Shown here: one piece after another, positions 1 through 9,473 of the stretch
How positions within the stretch are numbered: position 1 is the first letter of the stretch
Layout of the letters: the number at the start of each line of letters is the position of its first letter
Assembly (NCBI GenBank): GCA_025060195.1
Contig: JANXCQ010000009.1
Coordinates: forward strand, 1 to 64,000
DNA: 64,000 nucleotides
Reading direction: 5' to 3'
Origin: Gemmatales bacterium
GTDB lineage: Bacteria; Planctomycetota; Planctomycetia; Gemmatales; HRBIN36
Made by a program: the position numbers and the translations under genes
The notes under the pieces: model-generated
What the model was told of the DNA's origin: nothing
The model's database searches: none
Seen by the model: only the letters and a program-made list of their open reading frames with translations

Positions 1-600
1 AAAAAGCGTGCGATAGTAGTGATGTGTAACGTTAGCGGGCTTAGGCGGGTTCCGAAGTAATTCGTCCAATTCAGCGACTACCACGTGTAACGCACGGCGC
101 CGATACCACTGATATTCTTCGGGTTTTGCGGATAAAAACAACTTCTTGAGACGCTCTCGGTATTCAATTGGACGTATAGGAGGACCTAAACGGAACTTCC
201 CAATCACTGCAGGCCGTCCAGAGCCACTCAGGTCGGCATGGAGATCGTTAAAGCTCTCAACAAGGTCCGCGACAAACTGGTCGCCGAGCTTTTTGACATC
301 GGCTCGGCGGCTAGCCTCAGCTAAGCCGATGTCAGGCGCCTCGGGGTCTACAGGATTCGGGCCGATCTTGTGTAAGTTTTCTATTAATTTCTGTAAAGAA
401 CCCGGTTCCTTCCCAGCAGCGACTGGGGCTGCAGGTTTCTCGGGTTTTTCGGGTTTCTCGGATTTCTTATCCTCGGGTTTCCCGAGCCCTGGCTTAATTG
501 GTTTGAACTGGGCCTGGGCTATGGTAAACGTTACTGCGAATCCTGCGACGACAGCCAGCGTGAGCCCTAAACTGAGGTGATTGACTCTATTCTGCGCCAT
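1..600 (-). CDS. Hypothetical secreted/anchored protein, C-terminus cut by window edge
   Basis: Reverse-strand reading from ATG at 600: MAQNRVNHLSLGLTLAVVAGFAVTFTIAQAQFKPIKPGLGKPEDKKSEKPEKPEKPAAPVAAGKEPG... Signal-like N-terminus then Lys/Pro/Glu linker; open to position 1, so missing from the ORF track for lack of a stop. Confidence 0.75.
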   Translation of the reverse strand, partial: MAQNRVNHLSLGLTLAVVAGFAVTFTIAQAQFKPIKPGLGKPEDKKSEKPEKPEKPAAPVAAGKEPGSLQKLIENLHKIGPNPVDPEAPDIGLAEASRRADVKKLGDQFVADLVESFNDLHADLSGSGRPAVIGKFRLGPPIRPIEYRERLKKLFLSAKPEEYQWYRRRALHVVVAELDELLRNPPKPANVTHHYYRTLF

Positions 601-926
601 AGAGGTTCTCCTTACTTAGGGGCACACAAGCAGACCTTTGCCCCAGATTTTTCGATTAACCCGACTCTTCTCTTCTTATACCTGAATTTCGCCCACTCCG
701 CAAGTATCTAAGATAGTTTCGCCTCAGACACTATTTTCACGCGCCATGATGGCAATAGGATGTATGCAAACCTGGGACGCATTTTCCGCCATGGAGCGGA
801 AGGGAAATCCTAGACCATGGCGTGCCCACGGTCGGTCTGAACATCTGCCCCGCAACGGGGCCAGGGAGCAATACTATCGCGGCCTAAGTCTGGTTCAACG
901 CGACGACGAAGGGAGGAAATATCTGC

Positions 927-1577
927 ATGGCGCATGAGAATCGGCCCGTGCTGCGCGATATGCGGTCGGAAGCGATCCTGGGCGTGATTCAGCCCCAAAT
1001 CGCGGAGGCGAAACTGGCGGAGCGCTGGCCGTCGGTTACTGCATACTTTGGCGGCGCGCCAGCCCGTTTGGGGGCACAGATGCAATTATTCGCCCGGGGT
1101 CTGATCCGCGCGGCCTTACGACTGCCCACGGGCCTGAGTATCCTGGCTATGTTGGTTGCTGTGCCCATGGCGACGCTGATTGCCTTGGCCGCCTGGCTCA
1201 TGCTCGGCCCGCTTTTCTTTGCGCGGATTATGCCCATCACGGCGACGCGTTACGTCCTGACGAATAAGGCGTTGAAAGTGCTCAAGGGTTGGTCGGGACG
1301 CGTGGTGCAAGAACTGCCTCTTACGGGAATTGATGCGGTGCCGGGAGGTGACTTCCCCGAGGTGGCCGTGCGTGTTGTTGAAGGGTCGGTGCAGGATTTC
1401 TACCAGGCGGCTGACCTGGAAGTGCGATCTGGTGGCCAAGTCGTCATGGTGTTGCGAGGCGTTAAGGAATATGAGCAGTTTCGTCGCGCGATTTATAACG
1501 CCTGGCTCGCTTGGGGCCGCAAGGAAATGCCGAAAGAGCAAGTCCATCCTGCCTCCGAAGCGGAGGCGAAAAAGTAA
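927..1577 (+). CDS. Membrane protein with PH-like domain (hypothetical)
   Basis: 216-aa ORF with GGGAGG-type SD upstream, a hydrophobic hairpin (LSILAMLVAVPMATLIALAAWLMLGPLFF) and 'ITATRYVLTNKAL' as in bacterial PH-domain membrane proteins. Confidence 0.6.
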   Translation: MAHENRPVLRDMRSEAILGVIQPQIAEAKLAERWPSVTAYFGGAPARLGAQMQLFARGLIRAALRLPTGLSILAMLVAVPMATLIALAAWLMLGPLFFARIMPITATRYVLTNKALKVLKGWSGRVVQELPLTGIDAVPGGDFPEVAVRVVEGSVQDFYQAADLEVRSGGQVVMVLRGVKEYEQFRRAIYNAWLAWGRKEMPKEQVHPASEAEAKK

Positions 1578-1613
1578 TCCCACCGCGACGCCTGCCAAAG
1601 CGAGGAGCCTGCC

Positions 1614-2876
1614 ATGATATTGCGTACTTGCACGCTCACCTGCATCGTTGCGCTATTAGCATTCAGCTGGGTCTGGGCTAATTGGCCGAGCTTTCGCGGG
1701 CCGACGGGCAACGGCCATGCTTCCCCGCAGGCCCAGCCGCCTTTACGTTGGTCGGCCCAGGAAAACGTCGCCTGGAAGGTTGAATTGCCAGGGCCGGGCA
1801 ATTCCACGCCCGCGGTCTGGAACGAACGCATCTTCCTGACGCAGGCCCTCGACAAACAGCGGCATCAGCGCGCGTTGTTGTGCCTCGACCGTCGTACCGG
1901 TAAAGAACTGTGGCGTCGGGTCGTCCGTTACGAGGAAGACGAGCCGACTCATCGCGATAATCCTGCGTGTTCTGCGTCTCCCGCCACGGATGGTCAGCGA
2001 GTAGTCGTTTCTTACGGTTCGGCAGGGATCTATTGCTACGATTTGCAAGGCAATCAGCTTTGGCACTATGCTACGGGTAAAATCCATCATATCTGGGGCA
2101 ACGCCGCTTCGCCGATCATCCATGACGGTATGGTGTTTCTCAACTGTGGCCCAGGCGAGCGGACGTTTCTGGTCGCGCTCGATTTGGCTACTGGCAGAGA
2201 AGTGTGGAAAGTGGACATTCCGGGGGGCAAATTTGGCGAAAAGCCTTCGGATTGGCTCGGCGCTTGGAGCACCCCGGCGATCGTGCGAGTGGGCCACCGT
2301 GACCTGCTCGTAGCTAGTTGGCCCGAATTTCTGGCGGCTTACGAGCCCAAAACGGGTAAGGAAGTTTGGCGGTGTACCGGGCTAGGCCGGCTCGTGTACA
2401 CTTCGCCGGTGGTGTCGCCGGAGGTAGTGGTTATCAGTTGCGGATACGGGGGGCCCGCTTTGGCAGTACGCCCCGAGGGTCAGGGGGACGTCACGAAGAG
2501 CCATCGGCTTTGGCGGACTGAGGAACGCAATCCCCAACGCATCGGCAGCGGTATTTTGCTCGGTGATTACTTCTTCCAACCAAACGCGGGGCCAGCAGGT
2601 TCAGTGCATTGTCTGGAGTGGCGCACGGGGAAGGTGCTCTGGAATGAACGTCTAGGTGATGCATTCTGGGGCAGTATGGTTTATGCTGCAGACCGACTCT
2701 ATGTAACCGACAGACGTGCGGTAACGTACGTGCTCAAACCTGCGGCCAAATTCGAGCTCTTGGCCAAGAACGAACTGGATGGCGCCACGACACACGCCAC
2801 GCCCGTTATTGTGGACGATATGGTGCTCATTCGCACTTGGACGCACCTCTGGTGTCTGCGGGAAAAGTCCCAGTAA
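1614..2876 (+). CDS. PQQ-binding-like beta-propeller repeat protein, secreted
   Basis: Signal peptide, repeated 'LDRRTGKELWRR', 'LDLATGREVWKVD', 'YEPKTGKEVWRC', 'LEWRTGKVLWNE' blades. Confidence 0.85.
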   Translation: MILRTCTLTCIVALLAFSWVWANWPSFRGPTGNGHASPQAQPPLRWSAQENVAWKVELPGPGNSTPAVWNERIFLTQALDKQRHQRALLCLDRRTGKELWRRVVRYEEDEPTHRDNPACSASPATDGQRVVVSYGSAGIYCYDLQGNQLWHYATGKIHHIWGNAASPIIHDGMVFLNCGPGERTFLVALDLATGREVWKVDIPGGKFGEKPSDWLGAWSTPAIVRVGHRDLLVASWPEFLAAYEPKTGKEVWRCTGLGRLVYTSPVVSPEVVVISCGYGGPALAVRPEGQGDVTKSHRLWRTEERNPQRIGSGILLGDYFFQPNAGPAGSVHCLEWRTGKVLWNERLGDAFWGSMVYAADRLYVTDRRAVTYVLKPAAKFELLAKNELDGATTHATPVIVDDMVLIRTWTHLWCLREKSQ

Positions 2877-3869
2877 TGGGTCAAATAGGTTCCTTCGAGC
2901 GAGCCATTGCTGGCACCCCGGTGCGCCAGTGTGTCGGCTTGTGGTGTCTGTATGTCGGATAACTGTACCGCACATCCACTGCTTTCTCACTGGATTCGCG
3001 GCCACGATACTCGGATAAGAACACATCTCAGCGCGGCGCGCGTTATGACAGAGGGGAACGTGGCGCGTGAACCAGGTTCACAGTGCCTATGCTGCTCGTG
3101 ACTAAGTGCCCCCTTCTGCGTCCGAGCCCACGAGACGAAGCTGGCTCGTGGTTGCGATTGTTAGATTGTCATTGCTCGGTCTGACGGTGGAATCGGTTTT
3201 CACCTGGGGTTTGTACGCTTAGCGTACGGGGCAAGCGGAGTTAGCCCACCTCATCGCCGAAACTGACGCGTTGTATCCGCATGGGCGCCACGACGACTTC
3301 CTGGCACAGGCCATGCAGAAGCCGCCTGAGGATCAGGTTGGCCCTCAGTCAAGCATCTAGGGAACAAATATGGAGATGAGGTAAACTCTCTTTTCGAGCA
3401 GATTGATTTCCATCGGCGCGATTTCTTGTATCAGCGCTTGCCAGGAGACATGCTCCAACGTTTACAACGGTTTTGACCCGGAGTCGCGACCTGCTGGCCA
3501 CGGTTCATGCCTTGGCTCAGCACACCGTGACTCAAGTCCCTGCAAGTGATTGGGACAAGGAAGATCCAAAGCTCCATTCTAGAAGTTTCCCCTTGTCAGA
3601 ATACCGTGAAGACGTTGGTGTTTTGCCACGAATGCTTCTTAGCCCGATCCGACATTCCAGCAGCGAAAAGAAACCTTACTAGCTATCGCTCGGTCGCGCT
3701 TTAGCTTCGATGCATGCCCGACGAGGCGATCGCGCTGAATATGGCTTGTATGAGTTGGCGGTGGAAATTGTGCGTCAATTGGCCTTGCGTGAGGTTGCCC
3801 CTGCGATGCTCGAACAACTGGAAAAAGTGCTAGTTGAGTCGGATGGAACATAATCCGTCCCTGTATCGC

Positions 3870-4595
3870 CTCCGTGCTGAGCGTTACGACCAGCACGAAA
3901 GATTCCTCCATTTGGCGGACAGCACGACCGATTGGCACTAGTTTCTTGTCTCGCCACCTTCCTCATCTAAACACCACTAACGTTGCAGGACGAGGGATGG
4001 TGGCCTACTATGAGATATTTTTAGCTCGGGAACTGGCTTATTTTCTGCGTCAGCATATGGCTTATCGTAAACAACACCTTGAGCACGTGTTTTCGTTGCG
4101 TCGCTTTTCCGAAGTAAAAAAATTTGCCTTGCTGCCGTTTTCCGGCAAGTTCGTCAAGGTTCCGATTTTTTGCCGTACTATGGAAGAAGTTTCACCAGAC
4201 GGGTTATTGTGGGCGCCTTTACGGCGTTCCTGGACCGGGAGTGGAACGCGAAAAAGTGGGCGTTTCGATCGATCGCGGTTGGTTCGCTCAGCTTTACTCG
4301 AATTATTGGAACGCATCCTTGTGCTATCAGACACATCGAAGTGCAATTCGTGTGGCCCTTAGCCGCGGGAAAGTATCGCTTGCGTTATGCGCTGTTTGCC
4401 CGCGACTTGGGACGACATCGTTCCTGAATTCCTGCCTGAAAAGTTGCTCGACCCCTTTGATGGTCAGCCACTGTCTATCAGGGCGGTTCCTGAAGGGCTG
4501 GTCATCTACTCAGTCGGCGCTGACAGAACGGACGACGGTGGAAAGTTGGAAGGTCGAGATTGCGGCGTCGGCTTTCGTCTGGTGCACTCTATGAG
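3870..4595 (+). pseudogene. Decayed relative of the membrane-anchored protein at 57540..59419
   Basis: Frame-broken matches: 'PLAAGKYRLRYALFARDLGRH' then, in another frame, 'ATWDDIVPEFLPEKLLDPFDGQPLSIRAVPEGLVIYSVGADRTDDGG', like 'ALAAERYRLRHGVWPRDWSDLVPHFLREAPRDPYDWPNPLKLSHHADGITIYSIGKDLKDDGG' in the 57540..58982 product. Confidence 0.6.
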
Positions 4596-4662
4596 TGTCG
4601 AGCTGCCCCGCCGTTTCTTGGAAAACCGTACCCTTTAGCAGGCCCAGCGCATTGACCTGGGT

Positions 4663-5238
4663 TTAGCCTTCTGTTAGTGGTCGAGAGAGGTGGGAAAGGT
4701 GCTCGACGATGAAGTTGGCGACGGTGGCAGGTGTGAGGAAATCTGTGTCCACGCTGAAGTGGGCGCAAGATTGATAAAACGGCTCGCGCTGGGCCAACAG
4801 GAGCGACAACTCCTCGGCCAAGGGTAAGCCCGTGAGCGTGGGGCGTAAGCTGGGCGAGCGTGGGTCGTTTTGCAGCCTTGCTACGAGCACGGGTACCCTG
4901 GCTCGTAACCAGATGCATATACCATTGGAGCGGAGCAGTTGGCGATTTTCTTCAGTTAGCACGACGCCACCTCCCGTCGCTACCACAACTTTATCCCACG
5001 TGGCGATTTCGCGAAGCAGGGAGGACTCTCGCTGCCGAAAGCCGGCCTCGCCAAGGGTGCCAAACATTTCCCGCACCGATTGGCCGTAGCGCTGTTCCAG
5101 TTCGGCGTCCATGTCGCACCAATTCCAGGCGAGGTGCTGGGCTACCAGCGGGGCGACGGTGCTTTTCCCTGTACCTCGCAGACCCAGCAGATAGATGCGA
5201 CGGATCGGCTCGCCCATGTCTTGACATCGCTTTGTCAC
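4663..5238 (-). CDS. aroK: Shikimate kinase
   Basis: P-loop 'LLGLRGTGKSTVAPLVAQHL', 'CDMDAELEQRYGQSVREMFGTLGEAGFRQRES', 'VVATGGGVVL'. Confidence 0.92.
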   Translation of the reverse strand: MTKRCQDMGEPIRRIYLLGLRGTGKSTVAPLVAQHLAWNWCDMDAELEQRYGQSVREMFGTLGEAGFRQRESSLLREIATWDKVVVATGGGVVLTEENRQLLRSNGICIWLRARVPVLVARLQNDPRSPSLRPTLTGLPLAEELSLLLAQREPFYQSCAHFSVDTDFLTPATVANFIVEHLSHLSRPLTEG

Positions 5239-5274
5239 AAGCGTGTGACCAAGGCGACAACTTGCACGGTGTCC

Positions 5275-6534
5275 TCACGATTTGTGTGCGGGAACCGTTG
5301 CCAGCACAGTTGGTACAGTTTGGTGAAACCTCCGGGCGGCTTGAATGAGTGCCTCCGCGGCCAAGTCCACTTCTTCCTCAGTGGTAAATCGTCCCACGCT
5401 GAGCCGGACTGCCCCGCGGGCGGAGGCTTCGGGAACCCCCATGGCACGGAGTACAGGCGAAATGTGCACTTCCCCTTCGTGGCAGGCGGAACCCGTGGAG
5501 GCGGCGATTTGCGGCGTGGCCTGGAGCAACTCCGCGCCGACACAGCCGAGAAAGCCGACATTCAGCGTGTTTGGCAAACGTAATTCTGGATGGCCGTGGA
5601 GGGCAACGCTTGTGCCGAGTGCGGTCATGAGCCGGTGCCAGAAACGATCGCGCAGTCGTTGGAGCCGCTGGCTTAACTCGGGCAGGTCTTGCTGGGCCAG
5701 CGCACAGGCTGCGCCTAGGCCGACGATAGATGGCACATTTTCGGTGCCCGCGCGACGTCCTGCTTCCTGGCCCGCGCCGTGGAGCAACGGCTCAAGGGCA
5801 ATGCCCTCGCGGACATAAAGCGCACCGATGCCCTTGGGCGCATATAGCTTGTGTCCCGCGAGCGTGAGCAAGTCCACTTCGAGTTCCCGGACGGTAAACG
5901 CGAGCTTTCCTACAGACTGTGCGGCGTCGGTATGCACTAGCGCGCCGTGTTCATGAGCCAACCGCGCAATCTCGCGAATCGGCTGAAGGGTGCCAACTTC
6001 GTTGTTGGCGTGCATGATGGTTACCAAAGCGGTCGGCTGACGCAGTGCCCGGCGGAGCGCCTCCAAGTCCACCACTCCGAAACGGTCCACCGGTAACACG
6101 GATACCCGTACCCCAAGATGTTGGAGGAACGCACACGGACGGAGTGTGGCGGGATGCTCGATGGCGCTGGTGATGACGTGGATTTTCCGCGGCTTGAAAC
6201 GGCGCCACCAGCGCCACCATGCCGAGAAGTAGCGGTTCGCCGCGAAGACGCATTCCGTCGGTGTGGCGCCAAAGAGCAGCGGGAACACGATGCCTTTAAT
6301 GGCCAAGTTGTTGGCCTCGGTCCCGCCGCCCGTGAAGACAATTTCCTGAGCTTGGGCCCCAAGGAGCGCTGCAACTTGGTGGCGCGCTTGTTCGACCGCG
6401 GCGTGGGCAGCTTGACCGTAGACGTGGGCGCTGGACGGATTGCCGAACTCTTCGCGCAAATACGGCAGCATGGCCTCGAGCACACTCGGGGCCACAGGAG
6501 TTGTGGCGTTATAGTCGAGATAAATCGGTTTCAT
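5275..6534 (-). CDS. Cysteine desulfurase (NifS/IscS family)
   Basis: 'YLDYNATTPVAPSVLEAM', PLP-Lys motif 'LAGHKLYAPKGIGALYVR', active-site Cys 'ASTGSACHEGEVHISPVLRAMG'; about 36-aa aromatic/basic insertion after 'NLAIKG'. Confidence 0.92.
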   Translation of the reverse strand: MKPIYLDYNATTPVAPSVLEAMLPYLREEFGNPSSAHVYGQAAHAAVEQARHQVAALLGAQAQEIVFTGGGTEANNLAIKGIVFPLLFGATPTECVFAANRYFSAWWRWWRRFKPRKIHVITSAIEHPATLRPCAFLQHLGVRVSVLPVDRFGVVDLEALRRALRQPTALVTIMHANNEVGTLQPIREIARLAHEHGALVHTDAAQSVGKLAFTVRELEVDLLTLAGHKLYAPKGIGALYVREGIALEPLLHGAGQEAGRRAGTENVPSIVGLGAACALAQQDLPELSQRLQRLRDRFWHRLMTALGTSVALHGHPELRLPNTLNVGFLGCVGAELLQATPQIAASTGSACHEGEVHISPVLRAMGVPEASARGAVRLSVGRFTTEEEVDLAAEALIQAARRFHQTVPTVLATVPAHKS

Positions 6535-7793
6535 GGCTGGCTGAAGACGAGTTTACGTCCCATTCGACCTTGACGGGCGTCTGCTAAGACGCATTCCCCT
6601 TCGGACAAACCCTCCAGGATTTCCACCCACTCTCCGCGGATCTCGCCTATGCGAACACGGTGTTCGACAAGGCGCTCGGCTTCGATTTTCCACACGCGCT
6701 CGACTCCCGCAAACTCCCATAGCGCGGTACGCGGCAACACCAGGGCCGTGGCCTGCGGATCAAGCACCAATTCGGCTTCGGCAAAAGTATTGGCGGGAAG
6801 TTGGCCTTGCGGGTTGGGAATATCGGCTTCGATGATGCGCATCAAGGTTGCGGGGTCGAGCGCGGGTTCGATGCGCTGGACACGTGTGTGGAATGGTTCG
6901 CCCATGCCCTCGACCAAGATGCGAATTTCCATTCCCGTGTGAAGCTGGAGGGTGTAGCGATCGGGCACTTTGCCTCGGAAGCGTAACGTGTCCAAGCGTA
7001 CTAGACGTACCACTGGGTCACCGACACGCAAATAGGAACCGGGCGCGGGGGGACGTGTTTGCACAATGCCGGCAAACGGTGCGCGGATCGTGGCATCGCG
7101 GATTTGTTTGCGTGCCTGTTCCAGTTCCACCTTTCGCAACTGAAGCAAGGCCAGCTGCTCACGTGTTTGGTTCAGGGCCGACAAATAACGTGCCTCGGCC
7201 ACTTTGAGCGAGACCTGCAGGCGATCCAACTCCTCGGGCGAGATGGCAGTGCGGTTCAGCCGATGCAACACGGTAGCCCGTTCCAAAGCTAGACGCGCCT
7301 CCTCGACTAGCGCTTTTTCTTGCACGACAGGCGGGGCGTTTTCCGGCCGGAGCGAGCTTTCTGATTGATCGGGTTGCAACCCAAGTCGTGCGCGGATAGC
7401 CTGCACCTGAGCCTCAGCCAGACGCTCCTGCAAACGGTAATCTTCGGCATCGAGTTCGACCAATACCTCATCTTGCTGTACACGGCTGCCAATGTCCACA
7501 TACACCCGCTCGACGCGGCCCGCCACTTGCGTCCCGACGAGGGCTTCCTCAGCTTCCACTAGGTTGCCCTGGATGTTGAGTATTCGCGGCCAGGGCCGTC
7601 TTTCGACCTTGGCCAAAGGCGGATCGCGTAAAACGTCCCATGCCGACTCGCTCGGGCTGTGTTCACCACTGCGCGCCCAACTATCCCACCAGCCGCGCAC
7701 CCCTCCCAACCAGATGGCGGAAAGGCCTAAGCCGATGACTATTCCTACGATGCAAAACCAAGTTCGCTGACGCATGGCAAGCATTCGCTGCAA
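6531..7793 (-). CDS. HlyD/RND-type periplasmic adaptor (membrane fusion protein)
   Basis: N-terminal TM, 'GTQVAGRVERVYVDIGSRVQQDEVLVELDAEDYRLQ' lipoyl half, coiled-coil, 'ATIRAPFAGIVQTRPPAPGSYLRVGDPVVRLVRLDTLRF'. Overlaps the downstream desulfurase start by 4 nt. Confidence 0.88.
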   Translation of the reverse strand: MQRMLAMRQRTWFCIVGIVIGLGLSAIWLGGVRGWWDSWARSGEHSPSESAWDVLRDPPLAKVERRPWPRILNIQGNLVEAEEALVGTQVAGRVERVYVDIGSRVQQDEVLVELDAEDYRLQERLAEAQVQAIRARLGLQPDQSESSLRPENAPPVVQEKALVEEARLALERATVLHRLNRTAISPEELDRLQVSLKVAEARYLSALNQTREQLALLQLRKVELEQARKQIRDATIRAPFAGIVQTRPPAPGSYLRVGDPVVRLVRLDTLRFRGKVPDRYTLQLHTGMEIRILVEGMGEPFHTRVQRIEPALDPATLMRIIEADIPNPQGQLPANTFAEAELVLDPQATALVLPRTALWEFAGVERVWKIEAERLVEHRVRIGEIRGEWVEILEGLSEGECVLADARQGRMGRKLVFSQP

Positions 7794-8006
7794 GGGCGGG
7801 TTGTTGTTTGGCAGGTATGCTGAATCTGAGACCGAGCCGTCACTGACTTTATCATATCAACCGCGTCAGGCTTGCGGTGAGCGTGTGCACACCACGCTGA
7901 CTAGCCGACCCATTCTGACTCCGATAATACTTGACTCAGCGGCCAGTCGAGAGTGCTTGGTGCCAAGTTTCGGCCCTTGGTGCTGGGGGCAAAAGGAGAA
8001 TCATAT

Positions 8007-9344
8007 ATGGTGGAGGATGCGCTACTCCTGTTGAATTTACTCCGTAAACGCCCCGACCAAGTAACTCCCCTGGAATGGATAGAACTGTACCGTTTGCTCG
8101 GTAATCTGGCACCCCTTGTGCTTCACGACGAAGCCGTGCGCCGAATCGAGAAGGAAGTCAGGATCCGCTTCCCCATGGTCCAGTTGCCTCAGGATCGAGG
8201 TTCGTGCTGGATTGTCATGGCCACGGTTCATCCCGAAGACTATCCGCTACTACGGCCAGCTTTTGTCATCCCGTTGCAATGGCTCAAAACAGAACAAGGA
8301 GATCCTCGCCTTCCTGCAAGGTTGCACGAGCTGTCGCAAAGGGTGCGCACCGAGTTAGCCATTGCTTTCGGTGAGCCCGAGTATCGTGAATGGAACTTGC
8401 ACCTACACCCTTATTTCGCCCCGCCTGATGCCACACTGAGTTTTCGTTCGCTCGACGACCGTCTAAGTTTCGAGTCGGGCTGGGTAGCGTTAGCAGGGGG
8501 GTTGTATCTGGCGCAGCACAATGGCCAACCTGATGAACATGTCTGGGTCTCGGCACGGTGGTGTCCACAGCGTGGCATTCAACGAGTCGGACACTTAGAA
8601 GAAAAACTGGCCTTGGCCGCACAGTTCCAAGTTCGATCGTTTTTCATTCCTGATGAACAGGAAAACGAGGTGCCACAATGTTACCTGCCTATGATCTGCA
8701 AACTTCCTCAGGGCAGCAATCGACTCCGCGACGTCTTGGCGACCTACCTAAGTGCGCTCGACGTTCGTCCCGCCCAACCCGCCTGCGATGAAGCGTCATT
8801 TCGCCACTGCGCCGCCTGGTACATGCGCCAACTCCGCCCCCTGGAACATTGCCACTTCTATTGCCATTACTTACTTCCTTATCTCGCTGAGAAGTTACGA
8901 CAACAATTTCGCCAAGAGCATCCCCTGTACCAACCAGAGGTGTTGGTAACAGTGGTCAGTCCCAGTTGGAATTTGGTGCCCCTGATGGCCCGCGTATTTG
9001 GCGTGCGCCAGTGTGCACTGCTTTACACCAGCGACGATGCCCGCATCGCTGCCCATGTGGCGGAAGTGCGCAATTATCTGCAGCAATGTACTCAGGTTGA
9101 GCAAATGATGGAAATTCCTTTTCGGATGAACCAGATGGCCGAAGACTTCCTGCGGCTGCCTGTTTGGCAGGTTTATCCGGCGGACAAAGTGCTAGTAGAT
9201 CTGACGCCTGGCAAAAAGCTTATGTCGCTGCACTTGTACAGCGCAGCGCCGAGGGGAAGTTGGATGGTTTACCTCGACAGCCATCAGCAAGAAGGCCGTC
9301 CCGTTTTGGGCACCGAACGCTTAGTTTGCTGGCAACGCAGTTAG
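8007..9344 (+). CDS. Lon (S16)-like protease domain + C-terminal CARF-like Rossmann domain protein
   Basis: Start taken at 8007 (SD AAAAGGAGA) rather than 7953. 'FESGWVALAGGLYLAQHNGQPDEHVWVSARWCPQRGIQRVGHLEEKLALAAQFQVRSFFIP' aligns with Lon 'GPSAGIA...[37 protein letters not shown]'; C-terminus 'EVLVTVVSPSWNLVPLMARVFGVRQCALLYTSDD...DKVLVDLTPGKKLMSLHLYSAAPRGSWMVYLD' resembles CARF. Confidence 0.65.
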   Translation: MVEDALLLLNLLRKRPDQVTPLEWIELYRLLGNLAPLVLHDEAVRRIEKEVRIRFPMVQLPQDRGSCWIVMATVHPEDYPLLRPAFVIPLQWLKTEQGDPRLPARLHELSQRVRTELAIAFGEPEYREWNLHLHPYFAPPDATLSFRSLDDRLSFESGWVALAGGLYLAQHNGQPDEHVWVSARWCPQRGIQRVGHLEEKLALAAQFQVRSFFIPDEQENEVPQCYLPMICKLPQGSNRLRDVLATYLSALDVRPAQPACDEASFRHCAAWYMRQLRPLEHCHFYCHYLLPYLAEKLRQQFRQEHPLYQPEVLVTVVSPSWNLVPLMARVFGVRQCALLYTSDDARIAAHVAEVRNYLQQCTQVEQMMEIPFRMNQMAEDFLRLPVWQVYPADKVLVDLTPGKKLMSLHLYSAAPRGSWMVYLDSHQQEGRPVLGTERLVCWQRS

Positions 9345-9473
9345 TCAGGCTGATCCCCTTGGGCGAATCGGCCACTAAAGTGCCATTGCATAGAACTGTC
9401 AAACGCTTATAATGCGGCCACATTTGCGCTCACTCTCTGCTCATGGCACTGGGCTGTCAGTTGCAAAAGATCA

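Noticed and set aside
146-580. 144-aa plus-strand ORF
   Set aside because: Antisense to the better-supported minus-strand CDS 1..600 with signal peptide.
3131-3154. Hairpin CCACGAG-ACGAAGCTGG-CTCGTGG as a terminator
   Set aside because: 7-bp stem with a 10-nt loop and no T-tract, in decayed DNA; not enough to call.
8007-9344. Calling this gene a bona fide CRISPR-Cas effector
   Set aside because: No CRISPR array, Cas10 or other cas gene is visible in the window; only domain resemblance supports it.
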